The position numbers were made by a program, and so were the translations under genes. A DNA stretch of 64,000 bases from [Synechococcus] sp. NIES-970. GTDB taxonomy: Bacteria > Cyanobacteriota > Cyanobacteriia > Cyanobacteriales > MRBY01. The notes under the pieces were generated by a model. The model did not search any database. It saw only the letters and a list, made by a program, of their open reading frames with translations, and was not told where the DNA came from. How positions within the stretch are numbered: position 1 is the first letter of the stretch; every line of letters begins with the position of its first letter. This document shows positions 17,502 through 26,809 of this stretch, piece after piece. The DNA lies in assembly GCA_002356215.1 (NCBI GenBank), contig AP017959.1, positions 2,186,195 to 2,250,194 of the forward strand. Direction: 5' to 3'.

Positions 17502-18917
17502 ATGACCTTTTTCGACAACCTCAAAAAACCGACCCTCTTTGGCCATGTGGTCACACCGGAACTATTTGCCCTGCTGACGGTGTATTTTGTCCAGGGCATT
17601 TTGAACCTGTCCCGGCTGGCGGTGAGCTTTTTCCTCAAGGATGACCTCGGCCTAACGCCGGCAGAGGTGGCGGCTCTCACGGGCTTGGCGGCCTTCCCCT
17701 GGGTGGTGAAGCCCCTGTTTGGTTTCCTTTCCGACGGCTTCCCTTTGTTTGGCTATCGGCGGCGGTCCTATCTGATTTTGGCAGGGTTACTCGGCTGTGG
17801 CGCTTGGGCGGCGATGGCGACGGTTGTCGAAACTCCTTGGCTCGCGGCGACGATGATTGTCCTCAGTTCTGTCTCCGTGGCGATCAGTGATGTGATCGTC
17901 GATTCGGTGGTGGTGGAACGGGCCCGGGCGGAATCCCTCGATAAAGTCGGCTCCCTCCAATCTCTCACCTGGGCGGTGGCAGCGGTGGGGAGTTTAACTA
18001 CGGCCTACCTCAGTGGCTGGTTACTAGAGCAGTTTGATACGCGGGTCGTTTTTGGGATTACGGCGATCTTTCCATTGCTCGTTTCGGCGATCGCCCTGCT
18101 GATCATTGAACAGCCCCAAGCCTCTGGTTCTTTCCAAGCCACCACCACTAACATTACAACCCAAGTCAAGACCCTCTGGGGAGCAGTGCGCCAAAAAGCA
18201 ATCTTATTGCCCATGGCCTTTGTTTTTCTCTGGCAAGCCACCCCCAGCGCCGACTCTGCCTTCTTCTTCTTTGTGACCAACGAATTGGACTTTAACCCCG
18301 AATTTCTCGGACGGGTGCGCCTAGTAACCAGTTTTGCGGCTCTAGCAGGAATTTATATCTACCAGCGCTATTTGAAGCAGGTATCATTTCGAAAAATCTT
18401 GGGCTGGAGTACCGTTATTTCAGCGGTATTAGGATTTACCACGCTGATCCTCGTCACCCATGCCAACCGTGCCCTGGGCATTGATGACCGCTGGTTTAGC
18501 CTTGGGGATAACCTAATTTTGACCGTCACTGGGGAAATCGCCCTGATGCCGATCTTGGTGCTGTCAGCCCGCCTCTGCCCGCCGGGGGTAGAAGCGACGA
18601 TGTTTGCCCTTTTGATGTCTAGTTGGAATTTGGCGGGGCTGCTGTCCCACGAATTGGGGGCTTTGCTCACCCAATGGCTCGGCGTCACAGAAACGGATTT
18701 TGATCGTCTGTGGCTGTTGGTAACGATTACGAACCTCTCGACGCTACTGCCTCTAGTGTTCTTGAAATGGTTGCCCGCAGGGGATCCCCAGGCGGAATTA
18801 GAAACGCCTCCCATTGAACTGTACGAACATCGCGCTGCTCTGTCAGGCACAGAATCAGCTCTTTTCCCGACGGTAGAGCCTAATTTTGTTGGCTCCCAGG
18901 TAGAAAAACATTCTTGA
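17502..18917 (+). CDS. Folate-biopterin transporter (FBT family)
   Basis: 471 residues from the ATG at 17502. Twelve membrane segments of the major facilitator type; the family-specific block GLAAFPWVVKPLFGFLSDGFPLFGYRRRSYL (in pieces) lies at about 65-95, followed by SVAISDVIVDSVVVERAR near 130. The family was named for the plastid and cyanobacterial folate transporters (Synechocystis slr0642 type) that move folates and pterins across membranes. The C-terminal 40 residues are hydrophilic. folK, another folate gene, is 4 kb upstream but on the other strand, so no operon link. A strong hydrophobic profile and full length make the assignment firm; the exact substrate is inferred. Confidence 0.9.
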   Translation: MTFFDNLKKPTLFGHVVTPELFALLTVYFVQGILNLSRLAVSFFLKDDLGLTPAEVAALTGLAAFPWVVKPLFGFLSDGFPLFGYRRRSYLILAGLLGCGAWAAMATVVETPWLAATMIVLSSVSVAISDVIVDSVVVERARAESLDKVGSLQSLTWAVAAVGSLTTAYLSGWLLEQFDTRVVFGITAIFPLLVSAIALLIIEQPQASGSFQATTTNITTQVKTLWGAVRQKAILLPMAFVFLWQATPSADSAFFFFVTNELDFNPEFLGRVRLVTSFAALAGIYIYQRYLKQVSFRKILGWSTVISAVLGFTTLILVTHANRALGIDDRWFSLGDNLILTVTGEIALMPILVLSARLCPPGVEATMFALLMSSWNLAGLLSHELGALLTQWLGVTETDFDRLWLLVTITNLSTLLPLVFLKWLPAGDPQAELETPPIELYEHRAALSGTESALFPTVEPNFVGSQVEKHS

Positions 18918-19059
18918 TCTAAAAAAATTCAGCGGGTGTCAAAGATCTGTGAAACAAAAATGCACAGACTAGAGACTAGAATTACAATGGTTTGTCAACA
19001 ATGAACCATTGCTTTTGTGTGGGGTTTCCCACCTTGTGGACTTTTAGGCTTTGATGTGA

Positions 19060-19719
19060 ATGCTGAACCTATCGTTTTATCTCCGTCGTTCTCGCCGTTG
19101 GGTGAAATCAATTCTGCTAGGTGTGGTCACCTTTGCTCTGGTATTAGGGTTTAATCTTCTACCCCAACCCCAATCGGCTCCCCTGGCGATCGCCCAGGCC
19201 CAAACCAAAATTAGTACCAACAACAGTTGGCGCCAAGCTTCGTTTCCGGTGGAAAACTTTCAGAGGTATACCTCTGGCTTTGGCTACCGGACCTCTCCGA
19301 CCAGCGGCCAACGTCAATTTCACCAAGGCTTAGATATTGCTGCTCCCCTTGGTAGCTATGTCCGTAATTGGTGGAGCGGTCAAGTGATCGGCCTTTCGGA
19401 TAACACCGCCTGCGGCACAATGATTCAAATCAAATCGGGTGATTGGGAACATATTTACTGTCACCTTAGTGGCTATGTGTCTTCTTCAAATCAAGGGACA
19501 TTCCTGTTGGATCGCAACGGTGGTATTCAGGTGTGGCTCGGTCAAGAAATTAACGCTGGGACGCGAATTGGCCGGGTAGGGATGACGGGGCGCACCACTG
19601 GCCCTCATCTCCATTGGGGTCTGAAGCATGCAGGGAATTTAGTAGATCCGGCCCTGGTGCTCCAAGCGATGTATAACCAGCCCACTGCTTCCCTAGATGA
19701 TTTGGTACAACCTACTTAA
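19060..19719 (+). CDS. M23-family (LytM) peptidase, exported
   Basis: 219 residues. Basic N-terminus then a hydrophobic stretch (about 16-34) acts as signal peptide or anchor; the peptidase domain spans about 65-205. Zinc ligands are visible: His88 and Asp92 in FHQGLDIAAP and His185 in GPHLHWG (183-185), plus a catalytic His in HIYCHLSG (about 131-135). Members cut peptide cross-bridges in peptidoglycan or act as activators of amidases. All three ligands are present, so activity is expected. It is convergent with the Ap4A phosphorylase gene, with only 32 nt between. Confidence 0.92.
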   Translation: MLNLSFYLRRSRRWVKSILLGVVTFALVLGFNLLPQPQSAPLAIAQAQTKISTNNSWRQASFPVENFQRYTSGFGYRTSPTSGQRQFHQGLDIAAPLGSYVRNWWSGQVIGLSDNTACGTMIQIKSGDWEHIYCHLSGYVSSSNQGTFLLDRNGGIQVWLGQEINAGTRIGRVGMTGRTTGPHLHWGLKHAGNLVDPALVLQAMYNQPTASLDDLVQPT

Positions 19720-19751
19720 ATTCTGCCCTAATCAATCCTAATCAACCATGG

Positions 19752-20609
19752 CTAATCCCTCTGAGCTGCTACCTTTCGGAGCAGTTGTAGGGGGGTTAGT
19801 TGTTTGAGGAAGGCTAATTGGGTTTGGTTGCGCACTAGCAGTGCCCCGGCAAACCCCAGGGAGTTTACGGGAATATTTTTGTAGTGGTCTTGCGATCGCC
19901 TGACCAAGAGCATCCAGCGGCGGGTCACCAAGAGGTTATAGGGTTGGGTTTGGGGGCCTGGGCTAAAGGGGCCTTCAAGTAATTGGAGAAAACGCAGTAG
20001 AGAGACATAGGCTTCAAACAAAGTATTGCCTTCATAGTCCCTAGGGAGGGGGATAATCCCATGGGTGAAAGCAAACAGGGGCACTTGCTGGGGTTGAAAA
20101 TCTGTCCTGAGGGAAGACAGCACTTGATCAATGGGCACCGCAAAGGTTTCAGTGTTTGCGTGAAAGGGGATCAATTGCAGGTGTTTGTGGGGTTGACTGG
20201 CCCCGGCGATCGCCCCAGCGTTATAGAAAGCCAAGCCATCGAGCCGTTGTAAACAATGGGCGAGGGCGGTGAAATCCGCTAGGGTAAGCCAGGTTTCCTG
20301 GGGTTGAAACTCCCGGGTGATGATCAAAATATGGTGATCAACCACGTTGAATTTATTCAGCAGACACACGTGGTGGGGGGTCAGGTCGCAGACAAAGAGA
20401 TTTTCGTCATAGGGCAGAAAAGGATTGATCTTTGCCTTTTCCTGGCGAGCTTGGTAATTTTCCTTCCGGGCCAATTGTTCTAAGATTCGCACCACAAAGG
20501 GGATGCCGTGGTCGATGACAATTTCCTGGGCGGTGGTCAGAGAATGGAGTGCCCCCACCTGTCGGGCGTGCTTGGTGGTCCGTTGGATTTGAGACAACAA
20601 CTCATTCAT
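19752..20609 (-). CDS. ATP adenylyltransferase (Ap4A phosphorylase)-like protein
   Basis: 285 residues from the ATG at 20607-20609; an earlier in-frame ATG at 20648 is possible but overlaps the spacing to the upstream gene and gives a leader atypical of the family. HIT-like fold with the HxHxQ motif HKHLQL at about 141-146 in the context AGASQPHKHLQLIPF. This family cleaves diadenosine tetraphosphate with phosphate to ATP and ADP, or the reverse. NPFLPYDENLFVCDL and LLNKFNVVDHHILIITREF are also characteristic. It follows the ABC ATPase gene by 42 nt on the minus strand and may share its transcript. Confidence 0.9.
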   Translation of the reverse strand: MNELLSQIQRTTKHARQVGALHSLTTAQEIVIDHGIPFVVRILEQLARKENYQARQEKAKINPFLPYDENLFVCDLTPHHVCLLNKFNVVDHHILIITREFQPQETWLTLADFTALAHCLQRLDGLAFYNAGAIAGASQPHKHLQLIPFHANTETFAVPIDQVLSSLRTDFQPQQVPLFAFTHGIIPLPRDYEGNTLFEAYVSLLRFLQLLEGPFSPGPQTQPYNLLVTRRWMLLVRRSQDHYKNIPVNSLGFAGALLVRNQTQLAFLKQLTPLQLLRKVAAQRD

Positions 20610-20651
20610 AGATCCCTGGGGCGATCGCTCCAAGATGAAACATCCCAAAGT

Positions 20652-21878
20652 TTAACGGATCGATGCTGGCGCTTCATCTTTTCTGCTGGGTTGACCAAGG
20701 GAAAGTTCTGTCTCGGGATCAAAAAAGTGTAGTTGTTCTGGGTCGAAGGCGAGCCAAATCTGTTGTTGGGGGCTGACCTTTTCATTAGGGGAAATGCGCA
20801 CCTTGAGATTAACCATCGGAAAATCTACCAAATGCGCACTGAGGAAGGTTTCGTTCCCCAGAGCTTCTACCAAGTCGATGGTGACGGCAAGGTTTTTGGT
20901 GGCAGCAGGGCTGAGACGCAGATGTTCCGGCCGAATCCCCAGCAGGAGCGATCGCCCCCGGTAGGGCTGGAGCAGCGATTGCCAGGCATCTGGGGCTGTA
21001 AATCGAAACTGGGGATGTTCGACCACCCCATTGATATCGACATTGACCGACAAAAAGTTCATGGGGGGTGACCCGATAAATTCTGCCACAAAGCGATTTA
21101 TTGGCCGGTTGTAGACTTCGAGGGGCGGGGCCACCTGGAGAATTTCGCCTTTGTGCATCACCGCAATGCGATCGCCCATGGTCATCGCTTCGGTTTGATC
21201 GTGGGTCACATAGATAGTGGTGATCCCCAGTTGGTGCTGGAGTTGGACAATCTGGGCCCTTGTCTCACTGCGTAGGGCAGCATCCAGGTTAGAAAGGGGC
21301 TCATCCATCAAGAAAACCTGAGGATTACGGGCGATCGCCCGGCCCAGGGCCACCCGTTGTTTTTGTCCTCCAGAAAGTTGTTTCGGGAGGCGATCGAGCA
21401 GATGATCAATCTGGAGGAGTTGGGCCACCTGCTGTACCCGCTGGCGAATTTGGGCTTCCCCGGTGGGTTGGTAGCGCCAGGCCGTTGGCAAAGGCCGAGT
21501 CAGGCCGCGCCAAGTGTTCTGCACCCAAGAACTTTTGGTCTCTGCCGTGGGCATCCGCCGCAGCCCAAAGGCAATATTGTCGTAAACGTTGAGGTGTGGG
21601 TAGAGGGCATAATTTTGAAACACCATCGCGATGTCCCGCTGCTTGGGGGGCAGATCATTAACGGGGCGATCGCCAATCAAAATTTCCCCGGCGGTGGCGG
21701 TTTCTAAACCCGCAATCAACCGTAGTAGCGTACTTTTACCGCAGCCCGAGGCGCCCACCAGCACCATGAATTCACCGTCTTGGATCTGTAAATTGATCCC
21801 CCGTAAGACGTCCGTCGATTTTCCAGAAGAGCGGTCTGCAAAGGACTTATAGATTTTGTGAAATGCAACCTGGGCCAC
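20652..21878 (-). CDS. ABC transporter ATP-binding subunit, MalK/UgpC type (GgtA-like)
   Basis: 408 residues. Walker A GASGCGKST at 42-50, Q-loop VFQNYALYPH near 87, signature LSGGQKQR at 168-175, Walker B VFLMDEPLSNLDA at 188-200, then a C-terminal regulatory TOBE/OB part typical of sugar importers (LGIRPEHLRL, IWLAFDPEQLHFFD). In cyanobacteria one such ATPase (GgtA in Synechocystis) powers the glucosylglycerol/sucrose/trehalose importer and may serve several permeases. A block of about 30 residues at 109-141 (TKSSWVQNTWRGL) is inserted in the helical domain compared with ordinary MalK. No permease or binding protein gene is adjacent. Confidence 0.88.
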   Translation of the reverse strand: MAQVAFHKIYKSFADRSSGKSTDVLRGINLQIQDGEFMVLVGASGCGKSTLLRLIAGLETATAGEILIGDRPVNDLPPKQRDIAMVFQNYALYPHLNVYDNIAFGLRRMPTAETKSSWVQNTWRGLTRPLPTAWRYQPTGEAQIRQRVQQVAQLLQIDHLLDRLPKQLSGGQKQRVALGRAIARNPQVFLMDEPLSNLDAALRSETRAQIVQLQHQLGITTIYVTHDQTEAMTMGDRIAVMHKGEILQVAPPLEVYNRPINRFVAEFIGSPPMNFLSVNVDINGVVEHPQFRFTAPDAWQSLLQPYRGRSLLLGIRPEHLRLSPAATKNLAVTIDLVEALGNETFLSAHLVDFPMVNLKVRISPNEKVSPQQQIWLAFDPEQLHFFDPETELSLGQPSRKDEAPASIR

Positions 21879-21935
21879 AACAGTCTTTTCCCGTCAGAAT
21901 AACGCAGTGATGCCTATGGTATCGCACCCTAGGGC

Positions 21936-22817
21936 CTAGGGCTCCATTTCGGGTCGGAAAGCGTTCTGCTCTAGGTCATTCAGCAAGGCTTGTACCGTCG
22001 GATTCTCAAACAAGGTACTGGTCGCTTCAATGAGCCGCTCGCCCCAAAGATTTTCGACTAAAAAATCAATTTCACCATAGCGGCTATCGATCGCAAGGGC
22101 CTGGCGGGTCAACTCTAAACCCCTAGAGCGATCACCTTTGGTATAGGTGGCAACGGCCACTGCCAGCTGGGGCTCGGCGGCGCTGGGATCAATGGCTGCA
22201 GCCCGTTGCCAACTGGCGATCGCCGCATCAACTTGCCCCCGTTCATATTGCACCAGGCCAATGTTATTGATCCCTGGCCAGAAATTCGCATCCTGGGCGA
22301 TCGCTCTTTCGTAGGTGGCGATCGCCGCGTCATATTGCTCGAGCATGTACTGAGTATTGCCCAGATCAAACAACGTCTCAATGGAATTATCTCCGAGGCG
22401 GGTCGCCATATTCAGGGCGCTTAGGGCGGACTCATATTCCCCCTTCTGGAAGTAGGCAGAACCTAAAATGCTATGGACACCGCTTTCCCGCGCATTTAAT
22501 CGTCTGGCCATATTGAGGGCTTGGATCCCCCCATCAAAATCCTGCTCTTGCACCAGCAGCGTGCCAAGGATATACCAAGCTTCAAACCGCTCAGGCACTA
22601 ACTGAGTCGCCAACTTTGCCCGGGGGATGGCCCAGCTATATTGTTGAAAACGCGATAGCTGAACCGCATCTTCGATCAGCATTAAACCCTGTTGTTCGAG
22701 TTCCAGTTGACTCAAGTCGCGCCTGAGGGGAAGGACCGCTTGGGAACGCACGGGTGCTCCCGTCGACAAAACACACATCCAGGCTCCAAAGGCCACTAAC
22801 CAAAGACGTTTAAGCAC
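21936..22817 (-). CDS. Tetratricopeptide-repeat protein, exported
   Basis: 293 residues. N-terminal signal sequence (LWLVAFGAWMCVLSTGAP) then about six TPR units from residue 45 to 245, such as AWYILGTLLVQEQDFDGGIQALNMARRL and GINNIGLVQYERGQVDAAIASW. TPRs are protein-protein scaffolds. Likely periplasmic or thylakoid-lumenal. It resembles the many cyanobacterial TPR proteins in photosystem or membrane assembly, but no specific partner can be named. Divergent from the HlyD-type adaptor gene, with about 150 nt of shared upstream DNA. Confidence 0.85.
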   Translation of the reverse strand: MLKRLWLVAFGAWMCVLSTGAPVRSQAVLPLRRDLSQLELEQQGLMLIEDAVQLSRFQQYSWAIPRAKLATQLVPERFEAWYILGTLLVQEQDFDGGIQALNMARRLNARESGVHSILGSAYFQKGEYESALSALNMATRLGDNSIETLFDLGNTQYMLEQYDAAIATYERAIAQDANFWPGINNIGLVQYERGQVDAAIASWQRAAAIDPSAAEPQLAVAVATYTKGDRSRGLELTRQALAIDSRYGEIDFLVENLWGERLIEATSTLFENPTVQALLNDLEQNAFRPEMEP

Positions 22818-22969
22818 AATCTACTCTTCACAAAATGCAGTAATCACAGATCAAGTCTAGCGACTTTCCCGGGCAATTGACGCGAAATTTTTATGAAAAG
22901 ATTCCTATACCATGGGGTTATTTAAATTTTTGAGGATTAGAGTAGACTACGGATTATTGTTGTTCACCT

Positions 22970-24412
22970 ATGCCCCTCCAAGTTTTTATGATTGGTGCTC
23001 TCGTCACCCCCAAAAAAGTTGCATTGTCCTTGGCTGCCCTCACGGGGGGAATTCTACTCATCGGCCTACCAGTTTCGAAAATGGTCGGCGATCGCCAGAC
23101 GAGCATTGGAGAAGAACAACTGATGGCCCTCACCGTCCCCGTTGAGGTGGAAAATTTGGCTGTGCGTATTGAAGCCAATGGCATCGTTGAACCCATTCAA
23201 AGTGTGAATATCAGTCCTAAAACCCCCGGTCGTCTGGCGCAGCTGTTGGTAGAACAGGGAGATACCGTCACCGCAGGTCAAGAGTTAGCGGTAATGGATA
23301 ACAACGAACTCTATGCAGAGGGCATCCGGGCTGAAGCATTAACAAAACAGCGCATTGCGGAATTGCGTGCCACTGAAACCAGACTGAAGGGAGAAATTGA
23401 AGAAGCCCGCGCCCGCTTCATTCGTACCCAAGCCCAGCTCCAGCAGGCAGAACAGCGCATTCCGAAAGATATTGATCAAGCCAATGCTCAACTAGCCGCC
23501 GCCCAAGCCAATCGCCAACGGGCCCAGGATAAGGCCAGACGTTACGAATCTCTGCTCAACAGTGGGGCGATCGCCCAAGAAACCTATGATGAGGTGCTCA
23601 ACGAGCTGCAAAATGCTAATGCCCGCCTGTTTGAAGCCCAACAGCGCCTCGCCCAGGTCAATAGCACCGCCAGTCCAGAGTTAGAAGCCCTCACCGCCGC
23701 CACCGTGGAGGCCAAAGCAAGTCTTGATCGTCTTGAGCGCACGGCTGAACCACAACTGACCCAACTAACGGCTGCCCTTGAGCAGGCCCAAGCCCAGCGC
23801 CAAATCGCCTCAGTGCAATACCAAGATTCGATCATCCGCGCCCCCTTTGATGGGATCATCACACAGAAATTTGCCACAGAAGGGGCTTTTGTTACCCCCA
23901 CCACCGCTGCTTCGAGTACGGCCTCGGCAACATCTTCTTCGATCTTGGCTTTGGCCCGGGGCCTAGAGGTCATCGCGCGGGTACCAGAGGTGGATATTCA
24001 ACAAATTGAAGTCGGCCAAGATGTAGAAATTATTGCCGATGCTGACCGGAGTCAGGTTTTCCAAGGACGGGTTATTTTGGTTGCCCCCGAAGCAATCGTC
24101 GAAAACAATGTCACCTCTTTTGAGGTGCGCATCGCGCTCCTGTCGGGCCGGGAGTTTTTACGGTCTAAGATGAATGCGGATGTGACTTTTGTGGGACAAA
24201 ATCTCACCAATGTGATGACTGTCCCCACGGTGGCGATCGCCACTGAGCAGGGAGAAACAGGTGTATTAGTGCCTGACAGTAACAACAACCCCAGGTTTCA
24301 ACCGGTAATCATCGGCGCAACGGTGGGCGATCGCACACAAATTGTCCGAGGCATCACCCCCGATGACCGAGTTTTCATCGACTTACCGAGAAATGTAGAA
24401 CGGCCCGAATAA
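22970..24412 (+). CDS. HlyD/RND-type membrane fusion protein
   Basis: 480 residues. N-terminal membrane anchor (about 15-38), beta-barrel and lipoyl hybrid segment (VEPIQSVNISPKTPGRLAQLLVEQGDTVTAGQ, in part at 75-105), a long alpha-hairpin coiled coil with Ala/Gln/Arg-rich heptads (about 120-275), second lipoyl half (IIRAPFDGIITQKFATEGAFV) and C-terminal barrel. It is the periplasmic adaptor of a tripartite efflux pump. No RND pump, ABC permease or TolC-like gene is adjacent: the next gene is on the other strand. Start ATG at 22970; a second ATG six codons later is possible. Confidence 0.88.
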   Translation: MPLQVFMIGALVTPKKVALSLAALTGGILLIGLPVSKMVGDRQTSIGEEQLMALTVPVEVENLAVRIEANGIVEPIQSVNISPKTPGRLAQLLVEQGDTVTAGQELAVMDNNELYAEGIRAEALTKQRIAELRATETRLKGEIEEARARFIRTQAQLQQAEQRIPKDIDQANAQLAAAQANRQRAQDKARRYESLLNSGAIAQETYDEVLNELQNANARLFEAQQRLAQVNSTASPELEALTAATVEAKASLDRLERTAEPQLTQLTAALEQAQAQRQIASVQYQDSIIRAPFDGIITQKFATEGAFVTPTTAASSTASATSSSILALARGLEVIARVPEVDIQQIEVGQDVEIIADADRSQVFQGRVILVAPEAIVENNVTSFEVRIALLSGREFLRSKMNADVTFVGQNLTNVMTVPTVAIATEQGETGVLVPDSNNNPRFQPVIIGATVGDRTQIVRGITPDDRVFIDLPRNVERPE

Positions 24413-24425
24413 AGCATTGGGCGAT

Positions 24426-25655
24426 CTACGAGGGTAAAGAATCGGATAAATTCACCCCGCAATGACGACAAAATTCTGTGTATTTGTGGATGGGGCGATC
24501 GCAGCGGGGGCAGGCCGAATATTGTTCAAAACCACAAAACGGGCAGAAGATTTCACCCTGACTGAGGCGGCAACTACATTGAATGCAGCGCTGTTTTTGG
24601 ATGCGACTTTTTGCCTGGACTTTTGGATTAAAAACAAACCGTTGCAGCAGTTTAATTAACCCAAAACCGATAAGGGGAATAATGAAAATCAAGAGGTAAC
24701 TTGAAACAAAAACCAAGCCCCCTAAAAGTGCGACCAGAACATCAAAAACCAGGGCAATTAGATTGCCAAACTGAATAAATTCCAGCACCTTAATCAGGAG
24801 TGGAATACAAAAAATTAGTAACAAATGCCAACTTAAAAGGGCCTGGGTGTTGCGTTGGTGATCAACGGCGCTTTGGTGCCAAAAATAACCAATGAGAATG
24901 AGCGGTACAAGGAACAGAACTTGCAGGAAAAACTGTTGATTAGCATGCCAAAATTGCGCTCGATTAAAATCCTGTTCGAGACTGGTGAAAAATGGGCGAT
25001 CGCCTAAAGCCGTCAGATAAGCTTTGACATCTGGCTGGTTTAATAGTTCAGTCTTTTTCGCCTCAAAGGTCTGGGTCACTGCGGCCCGCTGCGCTTCAGT
25101 GGTCTCGATTTCTGACAGGGTTTGGGCCGCTGTCGTTTCGTTGATGGATAACTCTGGATCCTGGCCTGCAATTTGCTCTAGTAGCGTTGAATCATACTGC
25201 TCGCGGAGGGTGACAATGCGCTGATCGAGGGTTTGAATGTCTGTCTGGAGCGTCTCGATTTCTTGGCGTAGGACACGGGTTTGTTCATTCCTCACCCTAG
25301 GGGTTAAATCCCGCAGGCGATCACATTGGTCTGAAACACGGCCGAGGCGCCCGACCGTATCCACAGAGGGCACTTCCCGGGTAGGATAATCCCCCAATAG
25401 ATCCATCACCCAGGGAACATCACGGTTTGCGTCAGTATTGCTTTGATAGGCTTGGTACACCGAATAGCAAGGGTACTGCTCGTAGGGGGACAGGGGCCAA
25501 CGGCCAACACTATCAAGCCCCTGAAAAACATTAATCAACACAAAAATGTCAATTAAAACCAAGATCACTAAACTGACTTTATTGAGCGGTTCTTGGCGAA
25601 TATGAGTCGATTTTCGGATGCCACTCCGGATCAAGCGCTTAAACCAACGCACCAT
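24426..25655 (-). CDS. Membrane protein with coiled coil and C-terminal double zinc ribbon, function unknown
   Basis: 409 residues from the ATG at 25653-25655 (a GTG eight codons upstream is an alternative). One membrane span near 30-48, a soluble loop, a coiled coil at about 125-215, then three or four spans between about 235 and 345, and a C-terminal cysteine-rich tail with four CxxC pairs (CIQCSC, CPFCGF, CPRCDRP, CRHCGVN). The tail looks like two zinc ribbons, as in zinc-ribbon fold proteins that bind nucleic acid or act as metal sites. I do not recognise the whole protein. It is convergent with the HlyD gene, 13 nt away, and stands alone. Confidence 0.75.
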   Translation of the reverse strand: MVRWFKRLIRSGIRKSTHIRQEPLNKVSLVILVLIDIFVLINVFQGLDSVGRWPLSPYEQYPCYSVYQAYQSNTDANRDVPWVMDLLGDYPTREVPSVDTVGRLGRVSDQCDRLRDLTPRVRNEQTRVLRQEIETLQTDIQTLDQRIVTLREQYDSTLLEQIAGQDPELSINETTAAQTLSEIETTEAQRAAVTQTFEAKKTELLNQPDVKAYLTALGDRPFFTSLEQDFNRAQFWHANQQFFLQVLFLVPLILIGYFWHQSAVDHQRNTQALLSWHLLLIFCIPLLIKVLEFIQFGNLIALVFDVLVALLGGLVFVSSYLLIFIIPLIGFGLIKLLQRFVFNPKVQAKSRIQKQRCIQCSCRLSQGEIFCPFCGFEQYSACPRCDRPIHKYTEFCRHCGVNLSDSLPS

Positions 25656-25764
25656 AGATTTTTCCAGAATTTTTTCCACTCTAGAAAAAACCAGAAGAAA
25701 AAGGGTTGTTTTAGTTATAAATCTTTGCTGTTTTGATTGGGATCTAAGCGCGATTAAGAATGGA

Positions 25765-26778
25765 CTACTTCAAATCATCTAAACTGATGCGGGGGTCGGC
25801 GAATTTGAGCAGTAAATCCGCCATTAAATTACCAACAATGAGCATTGTGGCACTCATCATTAAAGCCGCCATCACTAGATATAAATCCTGGGCCTGGACT
25901 GCCTGGAGTGTGAGAGTACCGAGGCCCGGCCAATTAAAGAAAAATTCTGAAATAAACGAGCCACTTAATAGACTGGCAAACTCAAAGCCTAAAAGGGTGA
26001 TCAGGGGATTGATCGCGTTGCGGAGGGCATGGACGTAGATGACGCGATTTTCTGGTAAACCTTTGGCCCGAGCTGTCTGGATATAGTCTTGGCGCAATAC
26101 ATCGAGTAATTGCCCCCGGGTGAGTCGCTGTAGCCCGGCAAAACCGGTCAAACTGAGGGCGATCGTCGGCAAAATCATATGCCAGCCGAGGTCGGCGATT
26201 TTGCCATACCAAGGTAGATCGACGAAGTTGATGCTGGTCATCCCCCCAACGGGAAGCAGCGGGGAGAGCTGCTGGGCGACCATCAACAGGGCCAGGGCGG
26301 TAATGAAGCTGGGTAAGCCCTGACCAAGGTAACTAATAACCCGCAAAATGCGGTCGAGGTTAGTATTTTGTTTGACGGCACTGAGAATCCCCAGGGGAAT
26401 GGCGATCGCCCAGGTACCAACGATTGAGGTCAATGCCAGGAGTAAGGTGGCCGGCATCCGTTCTAGGAGCAGTTCATGGACCGGGCGGAAGGATTCAAAA
26501 CTAATGCCAAAATCAAAGTAGCGTACTACGCGCCAGATCCAGCGACCATATTGGGTTAACACTGATTGATCTAGGCCGAAACGTTGCTCTAAATCGAGGA
26601 GCGTTTCTTCACTCATTTGGGGATTTTGGCGGAGGGCATCGAGGTAGTCCCCTGGGGCCAACTGGATGATCACAAAGCTCAAGATTGAAGCAAGAAACAG
26701 GGTCAAAACCGCCTGGAGCACTCGCTTAAAAATATAGAGACTGGTGGCCCGGTCAAAGATGGTCAGGGGATTGCGCAT
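25765..26778 (-). CDS. ABC transporter permease, DppB/OppB type
   Basis: 337 residues, six membrane spans, with the DppB family N-terminal block LSFVIIQLAPGDYLDALRQNP and the EAA loop near 245 (ALRNAINPLITLLGFEFASLLSGS), the site that contacts the ATPase. Such permeases carry peptides, nickel or other solutes with a second permease (DppC), a binding protein and ATPases. No dppC or binding-protein gene is next to it; a fused DppD-DppF ATPase sits about 7 kb away on the other strand and is the only candidate partner in the window. In the family such lone placement is common in cyanobacteria. Confidence 0.92.
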   Translation of the reverse strand: MRNPLTIFDRATSLYIFKRVLQAVLTLFLASILSFVIIQLAPGDYLDALRQNPQMSEETLLDLEQRFGLDQSVLTQYGRWIWRVVRYFDFGISFESFRPVHELLLERMPATLLLALTSIVGTWAIAIPLGILSAVKQNTNLDRILRVISYLGQGLPSFITALALLMVAQQLSPLLPVGGMTSINFVDLPWYGKIADLGWHMILPTIALSLTGFAGLQRLTRGQLLDVLRQDYIQTARAKGLPENRVIYVHALRNAINPLITLLGFEFASLLSGSFISEFFFNWPGLGTLTLQAVQAQDLYLVMAALMMSATMLIVGNLMADLLLKFADPRISLDDLK

Positions 26779-26809
26779 AGTTTTTGGGAAACGAAGATCA
26801 ATAGCATCC

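Noticed and set aside
18368-18850. 160-codon minus-strand frame inside the folate transporter gene
   Set aside because: Antisense to a clear membrane protein gene and rich in Arg/Ser, with no motif.
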